Below the pieces are notes generated by a model, which saw only the letters and a program-made list of their open reading frames with translations, was not told where the DNA came from and did not search any database. Made by a program: the position numbers and the translations under genes. DNA of 64,000 nt from JAUSIF01 sp036556265 (GTDB taxonomy: Bacteria > Pseudomonadota > Alphaproteobacteria > Rhizobiales > Xanthobacteraceae), in assembly GCA_036556265.1 (NCBI GenBank), contig DATBJU010000091.1, positions 6,244-70,243 on the forward strand, read 5' to 3'. Below are positions 16,346-24,755 of the stretch, piece by piece (position 1 is the first letter of the stretch; the number at the start of each line of letters is the position of its first letter).

Positions 16346-16861
16346 TTACCCGAGTGCGCCTTCTGGCGGATCGACGACGATACGCTCGCCTTCCACGTCC
16401 ACGGTCGGCACGAATTGCTCGACGAACGGGACCATGAAGGTCGTGCCTCCACTGACCGGTCGGATCTCCAGCAAGTCGCCGGCGCCGAAATTTTGGATCG
16501 CGGCAACCGTACCGAGCGGCGCGCCGTCCTTCGTCTCGACGCGCAACCCCACGAGATCAGCCTGATAGAAGGTGTTCGCGTCTTTCTGTTTCGGCAGTCG
16601 CTCCCGTGGCACGAACAACTCGATATCGGTCAGCCGTTCGGCCGCGTTACGGTCCGACACACCGTCGAAGCGCGCAATCAGACGGCCGTTCGTTTCGCGC
16701 AGGTCGACAATCCTGAACTCGCGCGCGCCGCTCTCGTCTTCCAGCGGCCCGAGCTTCTTCACCGCGCGTGGGTCGTCGGCATCGACAAAGAGCCTTACCT
16801 CGCCGCGAATGCCGTGAGCGGCGCCGATCTTCGCGACGCGAATGCGCTTCGGCGCGGCCAA
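16346..16861 (-). CDS. rimM: 16S rRNA processing/30S maturation factor RimM
   Basis: Assists maturation of the 30S head domain. 171 aa: N-terminal RimM domain (RVAKIGAAHGIRGEVRLF ... VSDRNAAERLTDIELFVPRERLP) and C-terminal PRC-barrel (DLVGLRVETKDGAPLGTVAAIQNFGAGDLLEI, ending in VVDPPEG). The start appears to be a TTG at 16859-16861, just 8 nt after the rpsP stop; no ATG fits. Part of the rpsP-rimM-trmD-rplS block. Confidence 0.95.
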   Translation of the reverse strand: MAAPKRIRVAKIGAAHGIRGEVRLFVDADDPRAVKKLGPLEDESGAREFRIVDLRETNGRLIARFDGVSDRNAAERLTDIELFVPRERLPKQKDANTFYQADLVGLRVETKDGAPLGTVAAIQNFGAGDLLEIRPVSGGTTFMVPFVEQFVPTVDVEGERIVVDPPEGALG

Positions 16862-16869
16862 GATCGCGC

Positions 16870-17277
16870 TCAGCTCGCCGCGGCTTCGCCCGACGGCGCT
16901 TCGGGAGCGGCAGCCGGAGCCGCAGGGGCAGCGGGCGCGGCGACAGGTGCTGCCGCGGCGGCCTCGGCCTGTTTCTTCCGCTCCTCGCGCGGGATTGCAC
17001 GCTCGGGATTGTTGCGCGGCGCGCGCTTGCGGATTCCGGCAGCATCGAGGAAACGCAGCACTCGGTCACTCGGCTGTGCGCCCTTGGAGAGCCAGTGCTT
17101 CACGCGCTCCGCATCGAACTTCACGCGCTCCTTCGAATCCTTCGGCAGCATCGGGTTGTACGTGCCGAGGTTCTCAATGAAACGGCCGTCACGCGGATAG
17201 CGCGAGTCGGCGACGACGATGCGGAACTGTGGGCGCTTCTTGGCGCCCACGCGGGCAAGACGGATTTTCAGCGACAT
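16870..17277 (-). CDS. rpsP: 30S ribosomal protein S16 (bS16) with Ala/Pro tail
   Basis: Primary-binding 30S protein. The first ~80 residues are the canonical S16 fold (MSLKIRLARVGAKKRPQFR, VADSRYPRDGRFIENLGTYNP, VKHWLSKGAQPSDRV). At 135 aa it is much longer than the 82-aa E. coli protein because of a low-complexity tail of Ala, Pro and Glu (residues about 103-135), which is usual in alphaproteobacteria. Start ATG 17275-17277, 20 nt after ffh. Confidence 0.97.
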   Translation of the reverse strand: MSLKIRLARVGAKKRPQFRIVVADSRYPRDGRFIENLGTYNPMLPKDSKERVKFDAERVKHWLSKGAQPSDRVLRFLDAAGIRKRAPRNNPERAIPREERKKQAEAAAAAPVAAPAAPAAPAAAPEAPSGEAAAS

Positions 17278-17297
17278 TCTGTTTTCCTTTCGTTGAG

Positions 17298-18827
17298 CTA
17301 TTTCTTCTTTCCAAGATTCTGCGGCAACCCGAGTGGCGCGCCGCCAAGGCCGGGGAGCTTGCCGCCGAGGCCCGGCAGCGGCCCTGCTGCGCCGGGAAGG
17401 TTGGACAAGCCGCCGGGCGGAATTCCACCGGGCATTTTCTCCGCGAGCTGCCTCAGCATTTCCGGGCTCGGCTGCTGCCCGCCGCTCATACCGAGCATCT
17501 GGCCGAGGCCCGCAAGCGGCCCGCGCTTCGCGCCGCCCATCGCTTTCATCACGTCGGCCATCTGCCGATGCATCTTCAGGAGCCGGTTGATCTCCTGCAC
17601 CTCGGTGCCGGAGCCTGCGGCGATACGCTTCTTGCGCGATGCCTTCAGGATATCGGGATTGCGCCGCTCCTTCGGCGTCATCGAATCGATGATTGCCTTC
17701 TGGCGCTTGAGCAGTTTCTCGTCGAGATTGGCCGACGCGATCTGGTCTTTCATCTTGGCGACGCCCGGCAGCATGCCGAGCATGCCGCCGATGCCGCCGA
17801 TCTTTTCCATCTGCAAGAGCTGCTCGCGCAGGTCCGAGAGATCGAACGCGCCCCTGCGCATCTTCTCGGCGACCGCACGCGCCTTCTCGGCATCAATCGT
17901 CTCCGCCGCCTTCTCCACGAGCGCGATGATGTCGCCCATGCCGAGAATGCGGCCCGCGATGCGCCCCGGGTCGAAATCCTCGAGCGCGTCGAGCTTCTCG
18001 CCCGTGCCGATCAGCTTGATCGGCTTCCCAGTGACCGCACGCATCGAGAGGGCAGCACCGCCGCGCCCGTCGCCATCGACACGCGTGAGCACGATGCCGG
18101 TCAGCGACAGCCGCTCATCGAAGGCGCGCGCGGTAGCCACCGCATCCTGGCCGGTGAGCGAATCGGCTACGAGCAGAATTTCATGCGGCCGCGTGGCGCT
18201 CTTCATCTCGGAGAGTTCCGCCATGAGCGCTTCGTCGATCGTCGTGCGGCCAGCGGAATCGAGGAGCACCACGTCGTACCCGCCGAGCTCACCCGCCTGC
18301 ATGGCGCGCTTCGCGATCTGCCCAGCGCTGTGGCCCTCCACGGTCGGCAGCACATCGACGTCGATCTGCTTGCCAAGGACGGCGAGTTGCTCCATCGCGG
18401 CCGGCCGCCGCGTGTCGAGCGAGGCCATCAACACCTTGCGTTTCAAGCGCTCGGAGACCCGCCGCGCGATCTTCGCGGTTGTCGTGGTCTTACCCGAGCC
18501 CTGCAAGCCGACCATCAGGATCGCAACCGGCGCCGGCGCGTTGAGATCGAGCGTCTGCGCGTCGGAACCGAGCATCGCCACAAGCTCATCGTGGACGATC
18601 TTCACAACCATCTGGCCCGGCGTGACCGAGCGGATGACTTCGACACCGACCGCGCGTTCGCGCACGCGCTCGATGAAGCTGCGTGCGACCTCAAGCGCGA
18701 CGTCGGCTTCGAGCAGTGCCTTGCGCACCTCGCGCATCGCTTCGGCAACATCGCCTTCCGTCAGCGCACCGCGCTTTGTCAGGCGCTCGAGAATCTCGCC
18801 GAGTCGGCTCGTCAGGTTGTCGAACAT
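17298..18827 (-). CDS. ffh: Signal recognition particle protein
   Basis: SRP54 GTPase that binds signal sequences with 4.5S RNA and docks on FtsY. 509 aa: N domain (FDNLTSRLGEILERL), G domain with P-loop GLQGSGKTTT, DTRRPAAMEQL, DSAGRTT, TRVDGDGRGGAAL, and a methionine-rich M domain ending in a Gly/Pro/Leu-rich tail. ATG at 18825-18827 follows AAGGAAAAG. First gene of the ffh-rpsP-rimM-trmD-rplS run. The 4.5S RNA gene is not in this window. Confidence 0.97.
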   Translation of the reverse strand: MFDNLTSRLGEILERLTKRGALTEGDVAEAMREVRKALLEADVALEVARSFIERVRERAVGVEVIRSVTPGQMVVKIVHDELVAMLGSDAQTLDLNAPAPVAILMVGLQGSGKTTTTAKIARRVSERLKRKVLMASLDTRRPAAMEQLAVLGKQIDVDVLPTVEGHSAGQIAKRAMQAGELGGYDVVLLDSAGRTTIDEALMAELSEMKSATRPHEILLVADSLTGQDAVATARAFDERLSLTGIVLTRVDGDGRGGAALSMRAVTGKPIKLIGTGEKLDALEDFDPGRIAGRILGMGDIIALVEKAAETIDAEKARAVAEKMRRGAFDLSDLREQLLQMEKIGGIGGMLGMLPGVAKMKDQIASANLDEKLLKRQKAIIDSMTPKERRNPDILKASRKKRIAAGSGTEVQEINRLLKMHRQMADVMKAMGGAKRGPLAGLGQMLGMSGGQQPSPEMLRQLAEKMPGGIPPGGLSNLPGAAGPLPGLGGKLPGLGGAPLGLPQNLGKKK

Positions 18828-18840
18828 CTTTTCCTTTTGT

Positions 18841-18885
18841 CCTCGTCCTGAGGAGCGTACGAAGTACGCGTCGCGAAGGACGAGG
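18841..18885 (+). repeat. Palindromic intergenic repeat, copy 1
   Basis: 45 bp: CCTCGTCCTGAGGAG, an inner inverted repeat GCGTACGAAGTACGC, and GCGAAGGACGAGG. The ends are mutually complementary, so the whole unit folds. Resembles the abundant CCTCATCCTGAGGAGC...CGAAGGATGAGG repeats of Bradyrhizobiaceae and relatives (from memory, not searched). Confidence 0.75.
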
Positions 18886-18911
18886 GCACAATTGCTCCTC
18901 GATATTCGCTC

Positions 18912-18955
18912 CATCCTTCGAGTCGCCCGGTTTCGCCGGGCTCCTCAGGATGAGG
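18912..18955 (-). repeat. Palindromic intergenic repeat, copy 2 (inverted)
   Basis: 44 bp, same family as the repeat at 18841 but inverted: CATCCTTCGAG, inner hairpin GCCCGGTTTCGCCGGGC, then CTCCTCAGGATGAGG. Ends are complementary. The pair, 26 bp apart, could form a larger cruciform. The inner stems differ in sequence but keep pairing, as expected of mobile palindromes under structural constraint. Confidence 0.75.
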
Positions 18956-19181
18956 AGTTGCAACGCCGAACGCGCCCGAGGGCGCAACGCGCTGTCGGGC
19001 GGTGACCTCCGGGCTCTTGGAAGCGTTTGCCGCTTGGCCCGGTCGGCCGCGAGGAAATCTCGTCGGTCGTAAGCGCGCGACGACTACGCCCCGCGGTTGT
19101 GCGAGTCAAGAAAGCCGGGCCTGTTCATGGACTGGTCACAAATTGCCTGGAACATGGCTCTATTCGTCCTACATAGCTGCC

Positions 19182-20243
19182 ATGAAGCTCTCGCGCCGCC
19201 GCTTGTTAAGCATCCTGCCCGCCACCGGCCTCCTGCTTGGCGGAGGCGCCTACGTCCACGCAAGCCAGTCGCCGCTTTACGAAGGACCGCTCAGCGACCA
19301 CTTCGACGGCCTGCGCTTCTTCGACCCGAAGCTGCATCCGCAGCGCGGCCTGCTCGACTTCTGGCGCTGGCAACTCACCCGCAACCAGGGCTATTGGCCC
19401 GAGCAGGCACCGAGCTCATTCGCGGACAAGCCGCCGCGCCGCGTCGACGGCTCGACCATTCGCGTCTCCTTTGTTGGTCATGCCTCCGTCCTGTTACAGG
19501 CCGGCGGCCTCAACATCCTGATCGATCCCGTCTGGTCGGAACGTGCGTCGCCTTTCAGCTTCGTCGGTCCACGGCGCGTGAATGCGCCTGGTATCACGTT
19601 CGATGATCTGCCTCCAATCGACGCTGCGCTCGTCTCGCACGGCCATTACGACCATCTCGACACGGCAACGCTCTCCGCGCTTGCAACGCCACACCGGACA
19701 CGCGTGATCGCGCCGCTCGGCAACGACCTCGCGATCCGCAGCGCCGATCCTTCGGTTTCGGTCGAAACCTTCGACTGGGGCGGCGAGGTCTCCCTCTCCC
19801 GCGACGTGAGGGTGACGCTTTCACCGATGCGGCACTGGTCCGCGCGCGGCGTGACCGACCGCAACAAGTCGCTATGGGCGTCATTTGTGATCGAGACGCC
19901 CTCGGGCCGCATCTATCACGTCGGCGATTCCGCTTACGGCGACGGCTTCTATTTCCGCGCCGCGCGCGAGCAGCTCGGTCCGTTCAAGCTTGCGATCCTG
20001 CCGATCGGCGCCTACGAGCCGCGCTGGTTCATGCAGGAGTACCATATGAACCCCGCTGAGGCCGTGCAGGCATTCCGCGACAGCGGCGCCGAATACGCGC
20101 TCGCCCATCATTACGGCACGTTCCAGATGGCCGACGACGGCTATGAAACGCCCGCGTTCGCGCTCGACGCGGCACTCAAGACCGCGGGCATCCCCGCCGA
20201 GCGCTTCCGCAAGCTGAAACCGGGAGAGGTCTGGGACCTCTGA
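19182..20243 (+). CDS. Metallo-beta-lactamase-fold hydrolase, NAPE-PLD/UlaG-like
   Basis: 353 aa. N-terminal SRRRLLSILPATGLLLGGG looks like a Tat-type signal, so probably exported or membrane-anchored. The MBL fold is shown by VGHASVLLQ, LIDPVWSERASPFSFVGPRR, the zinc motif SHGHYDHLD (His153, His155, Asp157, His158), MRHWSARG, HVGDSAYG and ending HHYGTFQM. The block ASPFSFVGPRRV is typical of the N-acyl-phosphatidylethanolamine phospholipase D-like group, so a lipid phosphodiesterase is plausible but unproven. ATG at 19182 was chosen because it begins the signal peptide; it has no strong ribosome site. Confidence 0.85.
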   Translation: MKLSRRRLLSILPATGLLLGGGAYVHASQSPLYEGPLSDHFDGLRFFDPKLHPQRGLLDFWRWQLTRNQGYWPEQAPSSFADKPPRRVDGSTIRVSFVGHASVLLQAGGLNILIDPVWSERASPFSFVGPRRVNAPGITFDDLPPIDAALVSHGHYDHLDTATLSALATPHRTRVIAPLGNDLAIRSADPSVSVETFDWGGEVSLSRDVRVTLSPMRHWSARGVTDRNKSLWASFVIETPSGRIYHVGDSAYGDGFYFRAAREQLGPFKLAILPIGAYEPRWFMQEYHMNPAEAVQAFRDSGAEYALAHHYGTFQMADDGYETPAFALDAALKTAGIPAERFRKLKPGEVWDL

Positions 20244-20296
20244 TTTCGGCCCCTCGCCGCGTCGATTCGCAAAACGCGGCTCCTTCGCCATATAAG

Positions 20297-21178
20297 ATGC
20301 CCATGAGTGCGCTCGAAAATCGCCCCTTCGTGAAGATGAACGGACTCGGCAATGAGATTCTCGTGCTCGACTTGCGCAAGGATCCGGTGCTGGTGAAACC
20401 CGAGGAAGCGCGCGCTCTCGCCCGGCCCGGCGCCGTGCCATTCGACCAGATCATGGCGCTCTATCCGCCGAAGACGCCGGGCACCGAGGCATTCGTCCGC
20501 ATCTTCAATTCCGACGGCTCGGAGGTCGCCGCCTGCGGCAACGGCATGCGCTGCATCGCATCGCTCATCGCGCGCGAGAACAGCAAGCAGGTCGTCAATT
20601 TCGAGACCAAGGCCGGGTTCTCCTCATGCCGGATCGACGAGAAGCCCCACGTCGTCACCGTCGACATGGGCAAGCCGCGCTTCGATTGGCAGGAAATTCC
20701 GCTCGCCGAGGAGTTTCGCGACACGCGCCACATCGAGTTGCAGGTCGGACCGATCGACAAGCCCGTGCTGCATTCGCCGTCGGCCGTGAACGTCGGCAAT
20801 CCGCACGCAATCTTCTGGGTCGACGACGTGAACGCCTATGATCTCGCCCGCTTTGGCCCACTCCTGGAAAATCATCCGATCTTCCCCGAGCGCGCGAACA
20901 TCTCCGTCTGCGAGATCCGCGCGCGCGATCACCTCGTCGTCCGCACCTGGGAGCGCGGGGCGGGGCTGACGCGCGCCTGCGGTTCCGCCGCTTGCGCCGC
21001 CGCAGTGGCGGCGGCGCGGCTGAAACGGGCCGACCGCAAGGTACGCGTGACGCTGCCCGGCGGCGACCTGTTCGTAGAATGGCGTGAGCGCGACGATCAC
21101 ATCCTGATGACCGGTCCGGTCGAGCTCGAGTTCCAGGGCACGCTCGACGCGTCCATGCTTGCCGCGACCGCCGCCTGA
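20297..21178 (+). CDS. dapF: Diaminopimelate epimerase
   Basis: Interconverts LL- and meso-diaminopimelate for lysine and peptidoglycan. 293 aa; the two catalytic cysteines are visible in AACGNGMRC (Cys80) and TRACGSAACA, along with FVKMNGLGNE at the N-terminus and NPHAIFWVDD. Starts at ATG 20297 or 20303; neither has a Shine-Dalgarno, and a TATAAG box lies at 20291-20296, so a leaderless transcript from about 20303 is possible. First of dapF-mtaB-ftsY-yciB. Confidence 0.96.
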   Translation: MPMSALENRPFVKMNGLGNEILVLDLRKDPVLVKPEEARALARPGAVPFDQIMALYPPKTPGTEAFVRIFNSDGSEVAACGNGMRCIASLIARENSKQVVNFETKAGFSSCRIDEKPHVVTVDMGKPRFDWQEIPLAEEFRDTRHIELQVGPIDKPVLHSPSAVNVGNPHAIFWVDDVNAYDLARFGPLLENHPIFPERANISVCEIRARDHLVVRTWERGAGLTRACGSAACAAAVAAARLKRADRKVRVTLPGGDLFVEWRERDDHILMTGPVELEFQGTLDASMLAATAA

Positions 21179-21188
21179 GGAGCCGCGC

Positions 21189-22454
21189 GTGACCATCGAC
21201 GTCGTCACCTTCGGCTGCCGACTGAATATCTCCGAATCCGAGACGATCCGCCGACACGCCGAAGCCGCCGAGCTCGACAACGCGATCATCGTCAATACCT
21301 GCGCCGTCACGGGCGAGGCCGTATGTCAGGCGCGCCAGACCATTCGCCGCCTGAAGCGCGAGCGGCCCTACGCACGCATCATCGTGACCGGCTGCGCGGC
21401 CCAGACCGAGCCGGAAACCTTCGCGGACATGAAGGAGGTCGACCGCGTGCTCGGCAACCGCAGCAAGCTTGCGGCCGAAACGTGGATCTCAGTGAGGAGC
21501 GCGCTCGATTCCGGAATCGGCGCCGAGGTCAAAGTCACGATCGATGACCTCGACTCCATCCGCAACACCGCCTCACATTTGCTCGACGGCTTCGACGGCC
21601 ACGTCCGCGCGTTCGTGCAGGTGCAGAACGGCTGCGACCACCGCTGCACCTTCTGCGTCATTCCCTATGGCCGCGGCCCATCACGCTCGGTGCCACCCGA
21701 CGAAATCGTGAACCAGGTTCGGCGACTCGTCGACCGCGGCCATCGAGAGGTCGTGCTCACCGGCGTCGATCTCACCGCCTGGGGCCTCGATCTTCCCGCG
21801 AGGCCCCGCCTCGGTACGCTCGCAAGAGCAATCCTACGCAACGTTCCAGAACTGCGGCGCCTTCGCATTTCCTCGCTCGATCCGGTGGAAGTCGATGCCG
21901 AGCTGATGCATGCGCTGGCTGGAGAAGAACGCCTGATGCCGCACCTGCACCTTTCCCTGCAGTCTGGCGACGACTTGATTCTCAAGCGCATGAAACGACG
22001 CCACTCGCGCGCCGACGCGATCTCGTTCTGCGCCAAGGTGCGACAACACCGGCCCGACATCGTATTCGGCGCGGACCTGATCGCAGGTTTTCCGACTGAA
22101 ACAGACACGCAGTTCCGCAACACGCTAACGCTCGCCGACGATTGTGGTGTTTCGTTCCTCCACGTCTTCCCCTTCTCCGCACGCAACGGCACGCCAGCCG
22201 CACGCATGCCGATGCTGCCCCGCCCCCTTGTGAAAGAGCGGGCGCGCAAACTGCGCGAAAAGGGCGATACCGCGATTCGCCGGCATTTTGCCGCAGAGAT
22301 CGGCCGCCGCCGCAGCGTACTCGCGGAAGGCACAGGCGATGAGGGTCACAGTGAACACTTCACTCGCGTGCTGCTGGCCCGGCCAGTTTCGCGCGGCACA
22401 ATCGTCGATGTCACCATTTCCGGCCATGATGGCCGCCGCCTGCTCGCTGCATGA
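21189..22454 (+). CDS. mtaB: tRNA t6A37 methylthiotransferase
   Basis: Radical-SAM enzyme converting t6A37 to ms2t6A37 in tRNAs reading ANN codons. 421 aa: UPF0004 domain with three cluster cysteines (FGCRLN Cys10, NTCAVT Cys38, TGCAAQ Cys69), radical-SAM CDHRCTFC (Cys149, 153, 156) and a C-terminal TRAM-like stretch. The start is a GTG at 21189, 10 nt after dapF, with GAGGAG 6 nt upstream. The four-nt ATGA overlap with ftsY indicates coupling. Confidence 0.95.
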   Translation: MTIDVVTFGCRLNISESETIRRHAEAAELDNAIIVNTCAVTGEAVCQARQTIRRLKRERPYARIIVTGCAAQTEPETFADMKEVDRVLGNRSKLAAETWISVRSALDSGIGAEVKVTIDDLDSIRNTASHLLDGFDGHVRAFVQVQNGCDHRCTFCVIPYGRGPSRSVPPDEIVNQVRRLVDRGHREVVLTGVDLTAWGLDLPARPRLGTLARAILRNVPELRRLRISSLDPVEVDAELMHALAGEERLMPHLHLSLQSGDDLILKRMKRRHSRADAISFCAKVRQHRPDIVFGADLIAGFPTETDTQFRNTLTLADDCGVSFLHVFPFSARNGTPAARMPMLPRPLVKERARKLREKGDTAIRRHFAAEIGRRRSVLAEGTGDEGHSEHFTRVLLARPVSRGTIVDVTISGHDGRRLLAA

Positions 22455-23383
22455 AGGAGAAACCCGGCTTCTGGCGTCGCATCACGAGCGGGCTTTCCCG
22501 CAGCGCGTCGAGGCTGGGCGACGGGATTGCATACCTCTCACGCCGCAAGCTTGACGCCGCGACACTCGAAGCGCTCGAAGATCTTCTGATTGAGTCCGAT
22601 CTCGGCCTCGATACCTCGGCGAAGATTGTCGACGCGATCAGGAGCACACGCCTCGACCGCGAAGTTTCAGCGGACGAGATCAAAGGACTGCTCGCCGCCG
22701 AGATCGAACGGGTATTGACCCCGATCGCAAAGCCTCTCGAGATTGATCCCGCGCGCAAGCCGTTCGTGATCCTTGTCGCCGGCGTCAATGGCTCCGGCAA
22801 GACCACGACGATCGGCAAGCTCGCCGCGAGCCTTCGGACGGAAGGCCAGAAAATCGTCCTCGCCGCCGCCGACACGTTTCGCGCGGCCGCAATCGAACAG
22901 TTGCAAAAGTGGGGCGAGCGCGCGGGCGCGAGCGTGATCGCTCGTGAACAGGGCGCCGATCCGGCCGGCGTCACCTTCGAGGCGATCGAGCGTGCCCGCG
23001 CCGATGGCGCCGACGTCGTTTTGGTCGATACCGCCGGCCGCCTGCAGAACAAGGCCGCGCTCATGGCGGAACTCCAAAAGATCCTCCGCGTCGTAAAGAA
23101 GCTCGACCCAACCGCGCCGCATGCGGTCTTGCTCGTCCTCGACGCAACAATCGGTCAGAATGCGATCAGTCAGGTCGATGCCTTCGCCAAGACCGCCGGC
23201 GTCACGGGTCTCGTGATGACCAAGCTTGACGGCACGGCGAAGGGCGGCATCCTCGTTGCCATCAGCGCACGCTTCGGCCTGCCGGTGCACTTCATCGGCG
23301 TCGGCGAAGGAATTGACGATCTTTCCCCGTTTGCGCCGCGAGACTTCGCCCGGGCGCTGGTAGGCCTTGGGACTTCTCCTTGA
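22451..23383 (+). CDS. ftsY: SRP receptor GTPase
   Basis: Membrane-associated receptor for the SRP-ribosome complex. 310 aa NG domain protein with GVNGSGKTTT P-loop, DTFRAAAIEQL, DTAGRLQNKAALM, TKLDGTAKGG. The long acidic A domain of E. coli FtsY is absent; the N-terminus is a short basic amphipathic stretch (KEKPGFWRRITSGLSRS) likely to touch lipid. Overlaps mtaB by 4 nt. Confidence 0.96.
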   Translation: MKEKPGFWRRITSGLSRSASRLGDGIAYLSRRKLDAATLEALEDLLIESDLGLDTSAKIVDAIRSTRLDREVSADEIKGLLAAEIERVLTPIAKPLEIDPARKPFVILVAGVNGSGKTTTIGKLAASLRTEGQKIVLAAADTFRAAAIEQLQKWGERAGASVIAREQGADPAGVTFEAIERARADGADVVLVDTAGRLQNKAALMAELQKILRVVKKLDPTAPHAVLLVLDATIGQNAISQVDAFAKTAGVTGLVMTKLDGTAKGGILVAISARFGLPVHFIGVGEGIDDLSPFAPRDFARALVGLGTSP

Positions 23384-23414
23384 ATAGGACGCCCCAACGG
23401 AGCATCAACGCGTC

Positions 23415-23996
23415 ATGTCGAATCCAACAGCCGCAAAACCCGCCGAACTCAACCCGCTTCTCAAGCTCGCGCTCGATGTGGGGCCGTTGCTCCTGTTCTT
23501 CTTCGTCAACACCCGATGGGGTATATTCACGGCGACGGCTGCCTTCATGGTGGCAACGCTGATCTCAATCGCCGTCACCTATGCGTTGACGCGGCGCGTA
23601 CCGATGATGCCGCTCGTGTCCGCAATCGTGGTCATGGTGTTCGGCGGTCTCACGCTCTACCTGCAGGACGAGACCTTCATCAAGTTGAAGCCCACGATTA
23701 TCTATGCGTCGTTCGCCGCTTTGCTGCTCGGCGGCCTGCTCGTCGGGCGCTCGCTGCTCGCACTCGTGCTCGACAGCGTGTTTCAGCTAACGGACCAAGG
23801 ATGGAAGACGCTGACGCTGCGGTGGGGGCTGTTCTTCGCAGCGATGGCGATTCTGAACGAGATCGTCTGGCGCTCGGTTTCGACCGACACCTGGGTCGCG
23901 TTCAAGACCTTCGGCTTCCTGCCGTTAACAATTCTGTTCGCTCTGGCACAGACGCCGCTCATTGTGCGGTATTCCGTCGACAAGAAGAGCGCCTGA
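23415..23996 (+). CDS. yciB: Inner membrane septation protein A
   Basis: 193-aa polytopic membrane protein of the YciB/IspZ family linked to septation and envelope synthesis. Five or six hydrophobic helices; diagnostic stretches are LDVGPLLLFFFVNTRWGIF, GGLTLYLQDETFIKLKPTIIY and AAMAILNEIVWRSVSTDTWVAFKTFGF. Start ATG at 23415, 31 nt after ftsY, so it probably closes that operon. Ends 3 nt from the convergent ccmG stop. Confidence 0.95.
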   Translation: MSNPTAAKPAELNPLLKLALDVGPLLLFFFVNTRWGIFTATAAFMVATLISIAVTYALTRRVPMMPLVSAIVVMVFGGLTLYLQDETFIKLKPTIIYASFAALLLGGLLVGRSLLALVLDSVFQLTDQGWKTLTLRWGLFFAAMAILNEIVWRSVSTDTWVAFKTFGFLPLTILFALAQTPLIVRYSVDKKSA

Positions 23997-23999
23997 TCA

Positions 24000-24581
24000 T
24001 CACCCGCCAAGCGCCTTTTCGATTTCGGTTTGAACGCGCTTGAACGTTGCCTCGTCGGCGATCGGGCCGATCTGCTTGTAGGCGATCCTTCCGTCGCGAC
24101 CGACGAGGAACGTTTCGGGCACGCCGTAAACGCCCCATTCGATCGCCGCGCGGCCGCCTGCGTCGACGCCAACCGCGGAATACGGATTGCCGAAGCGCTC
24201 AAGAAATCGCAGAGCGTTTGTCGCCTGGTCCTTGTAGTTAATACCGACAAGCATGATGCGGCGATCGCCGGATAGCCTGGTAAGAAACGGATGCTCGTCG
24301 CGGCACGGTGCGCACCATGACGCCCACACGTTCACGAGCGTTACACGTCCCACAAACGCCCCCGGATTAAGGCCCGGCACCGGCGCACCGTCACGCATGA
24401 GCCCCTCGAGCGGCGGTAGACTCAGCGCAGGCGCCGGCTTGCCAATCAGCGCCGATGGCAGCCGGGACGCGTCGCCAGCACCGAGGCGAAACCAGAACAG
24501 AGCCAGCAGGGCAATAAAAATCGCAAGCGGCAGGACGACGAGCGACCACCGCCGCATCGCCGCCAGTCGAATCCTGCTCAA
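24000..24581 (-). CDS. ccmG: Cytochrome c biogenesis thiol-disulfide reductase
   Basis: Periplasmic membrane-anchored thioredoxin (DsbE) that reduces apocytochrome c before haem ligation. 193 aa: N-terminal anchor helix (WSLVVLPLAIFIALLALFW), WCAPC active site (Cys90, Cys93), cis-Pro in YGVPETFLV. Start taken as TTG at 24579-24581, overlapping the ccmD stop as TTGA, with GAGG 8 nt upstream; an ATG at 24555-24557 is the alternative. Confidence 0.94.
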   Translation of the reverse strand: MSRIRLAAMRRWSLVVLPLAIFIALLALFWFRLGAGDASRLPSALIGKPAPALSLPPLEGLMRDGAPVPGLNPGAFVGRVTLVNVWASWCAPCRDEHPFLTRLSGDRRIMLVGINYKDQATNALRFLERFGNPYSAVGVDAGGRAAIEWGVYGVPETFLVGRDGRIAYKQIGPIADEATFKRVQTEIEKALGG

Positions 24582-24754
24582 TGCGTGTCCTCGATCCTGG
24601 CCGCGTGCGAGCGGCGGGTGATGCCTTGCCCTTCAAGCGCCGCAAGCGCGCGCCGCTGGGCACGATGGTCCGCAACGACCCAGAGGACCAGCCCCATCAC
24701 GATGATGGCAGCGACGCCATAGGCCGCGGCAATGAAAGCCGCATGCGCACCCAT
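24578..24754 (-). CDS. ccmD: Haem exporter protein CcmD
   Basis: 58-aa single-span membrane protein that helps release holo-CcmE from CcmABC. One N-terminal helix (AAFIAAAYGVAAIIVMGLVLWVV) followed by a basic cytoplasmic tail (DHRAQRRALAALEGQGITRR). Identified mainly by size, topology and position between ccmC (1 nt gap) and ccmG (overlap). Confidence 0.9.
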   Translation of the reverse strand: MGAHAAFIAAAYGVAAIIVMGLVLWVVADHRAQRRALAALEGQGITRRSHAARIEDTH

Positions 24755-24755
24755 G

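Larger units (their letters stand above)
18828..19181. other. 354-bp intergenic spacer with an inverted pair of palindromic repeats
   Basis: Divergent spacer between ffh and the metallo-beta-lactamase-fold gene. It holds two related repeats in opposite orientation (18841-18885 and 18912-18955). The remaining 200 bp, from about 18960 to 19181, shows no gene, tRNA or clear promoter that I can support; reading frames through it lack a ribosome site. Confidence 0.6.

Noticed and set aside
15421..16437. 338-codon plus-strand frame opposite rplS and trmD
   Set aside because: Shadow of conserved genes, no start signal, composition not protein-like.
16768..19005. Very long plus-strand frame (745 codons) over rimM, rpsP and ffh
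   Set aside because: It is Ser/Arg/Pro-rich noise opposite well-conserved genes; GC-rich DNA commonly leaves the antisense open.
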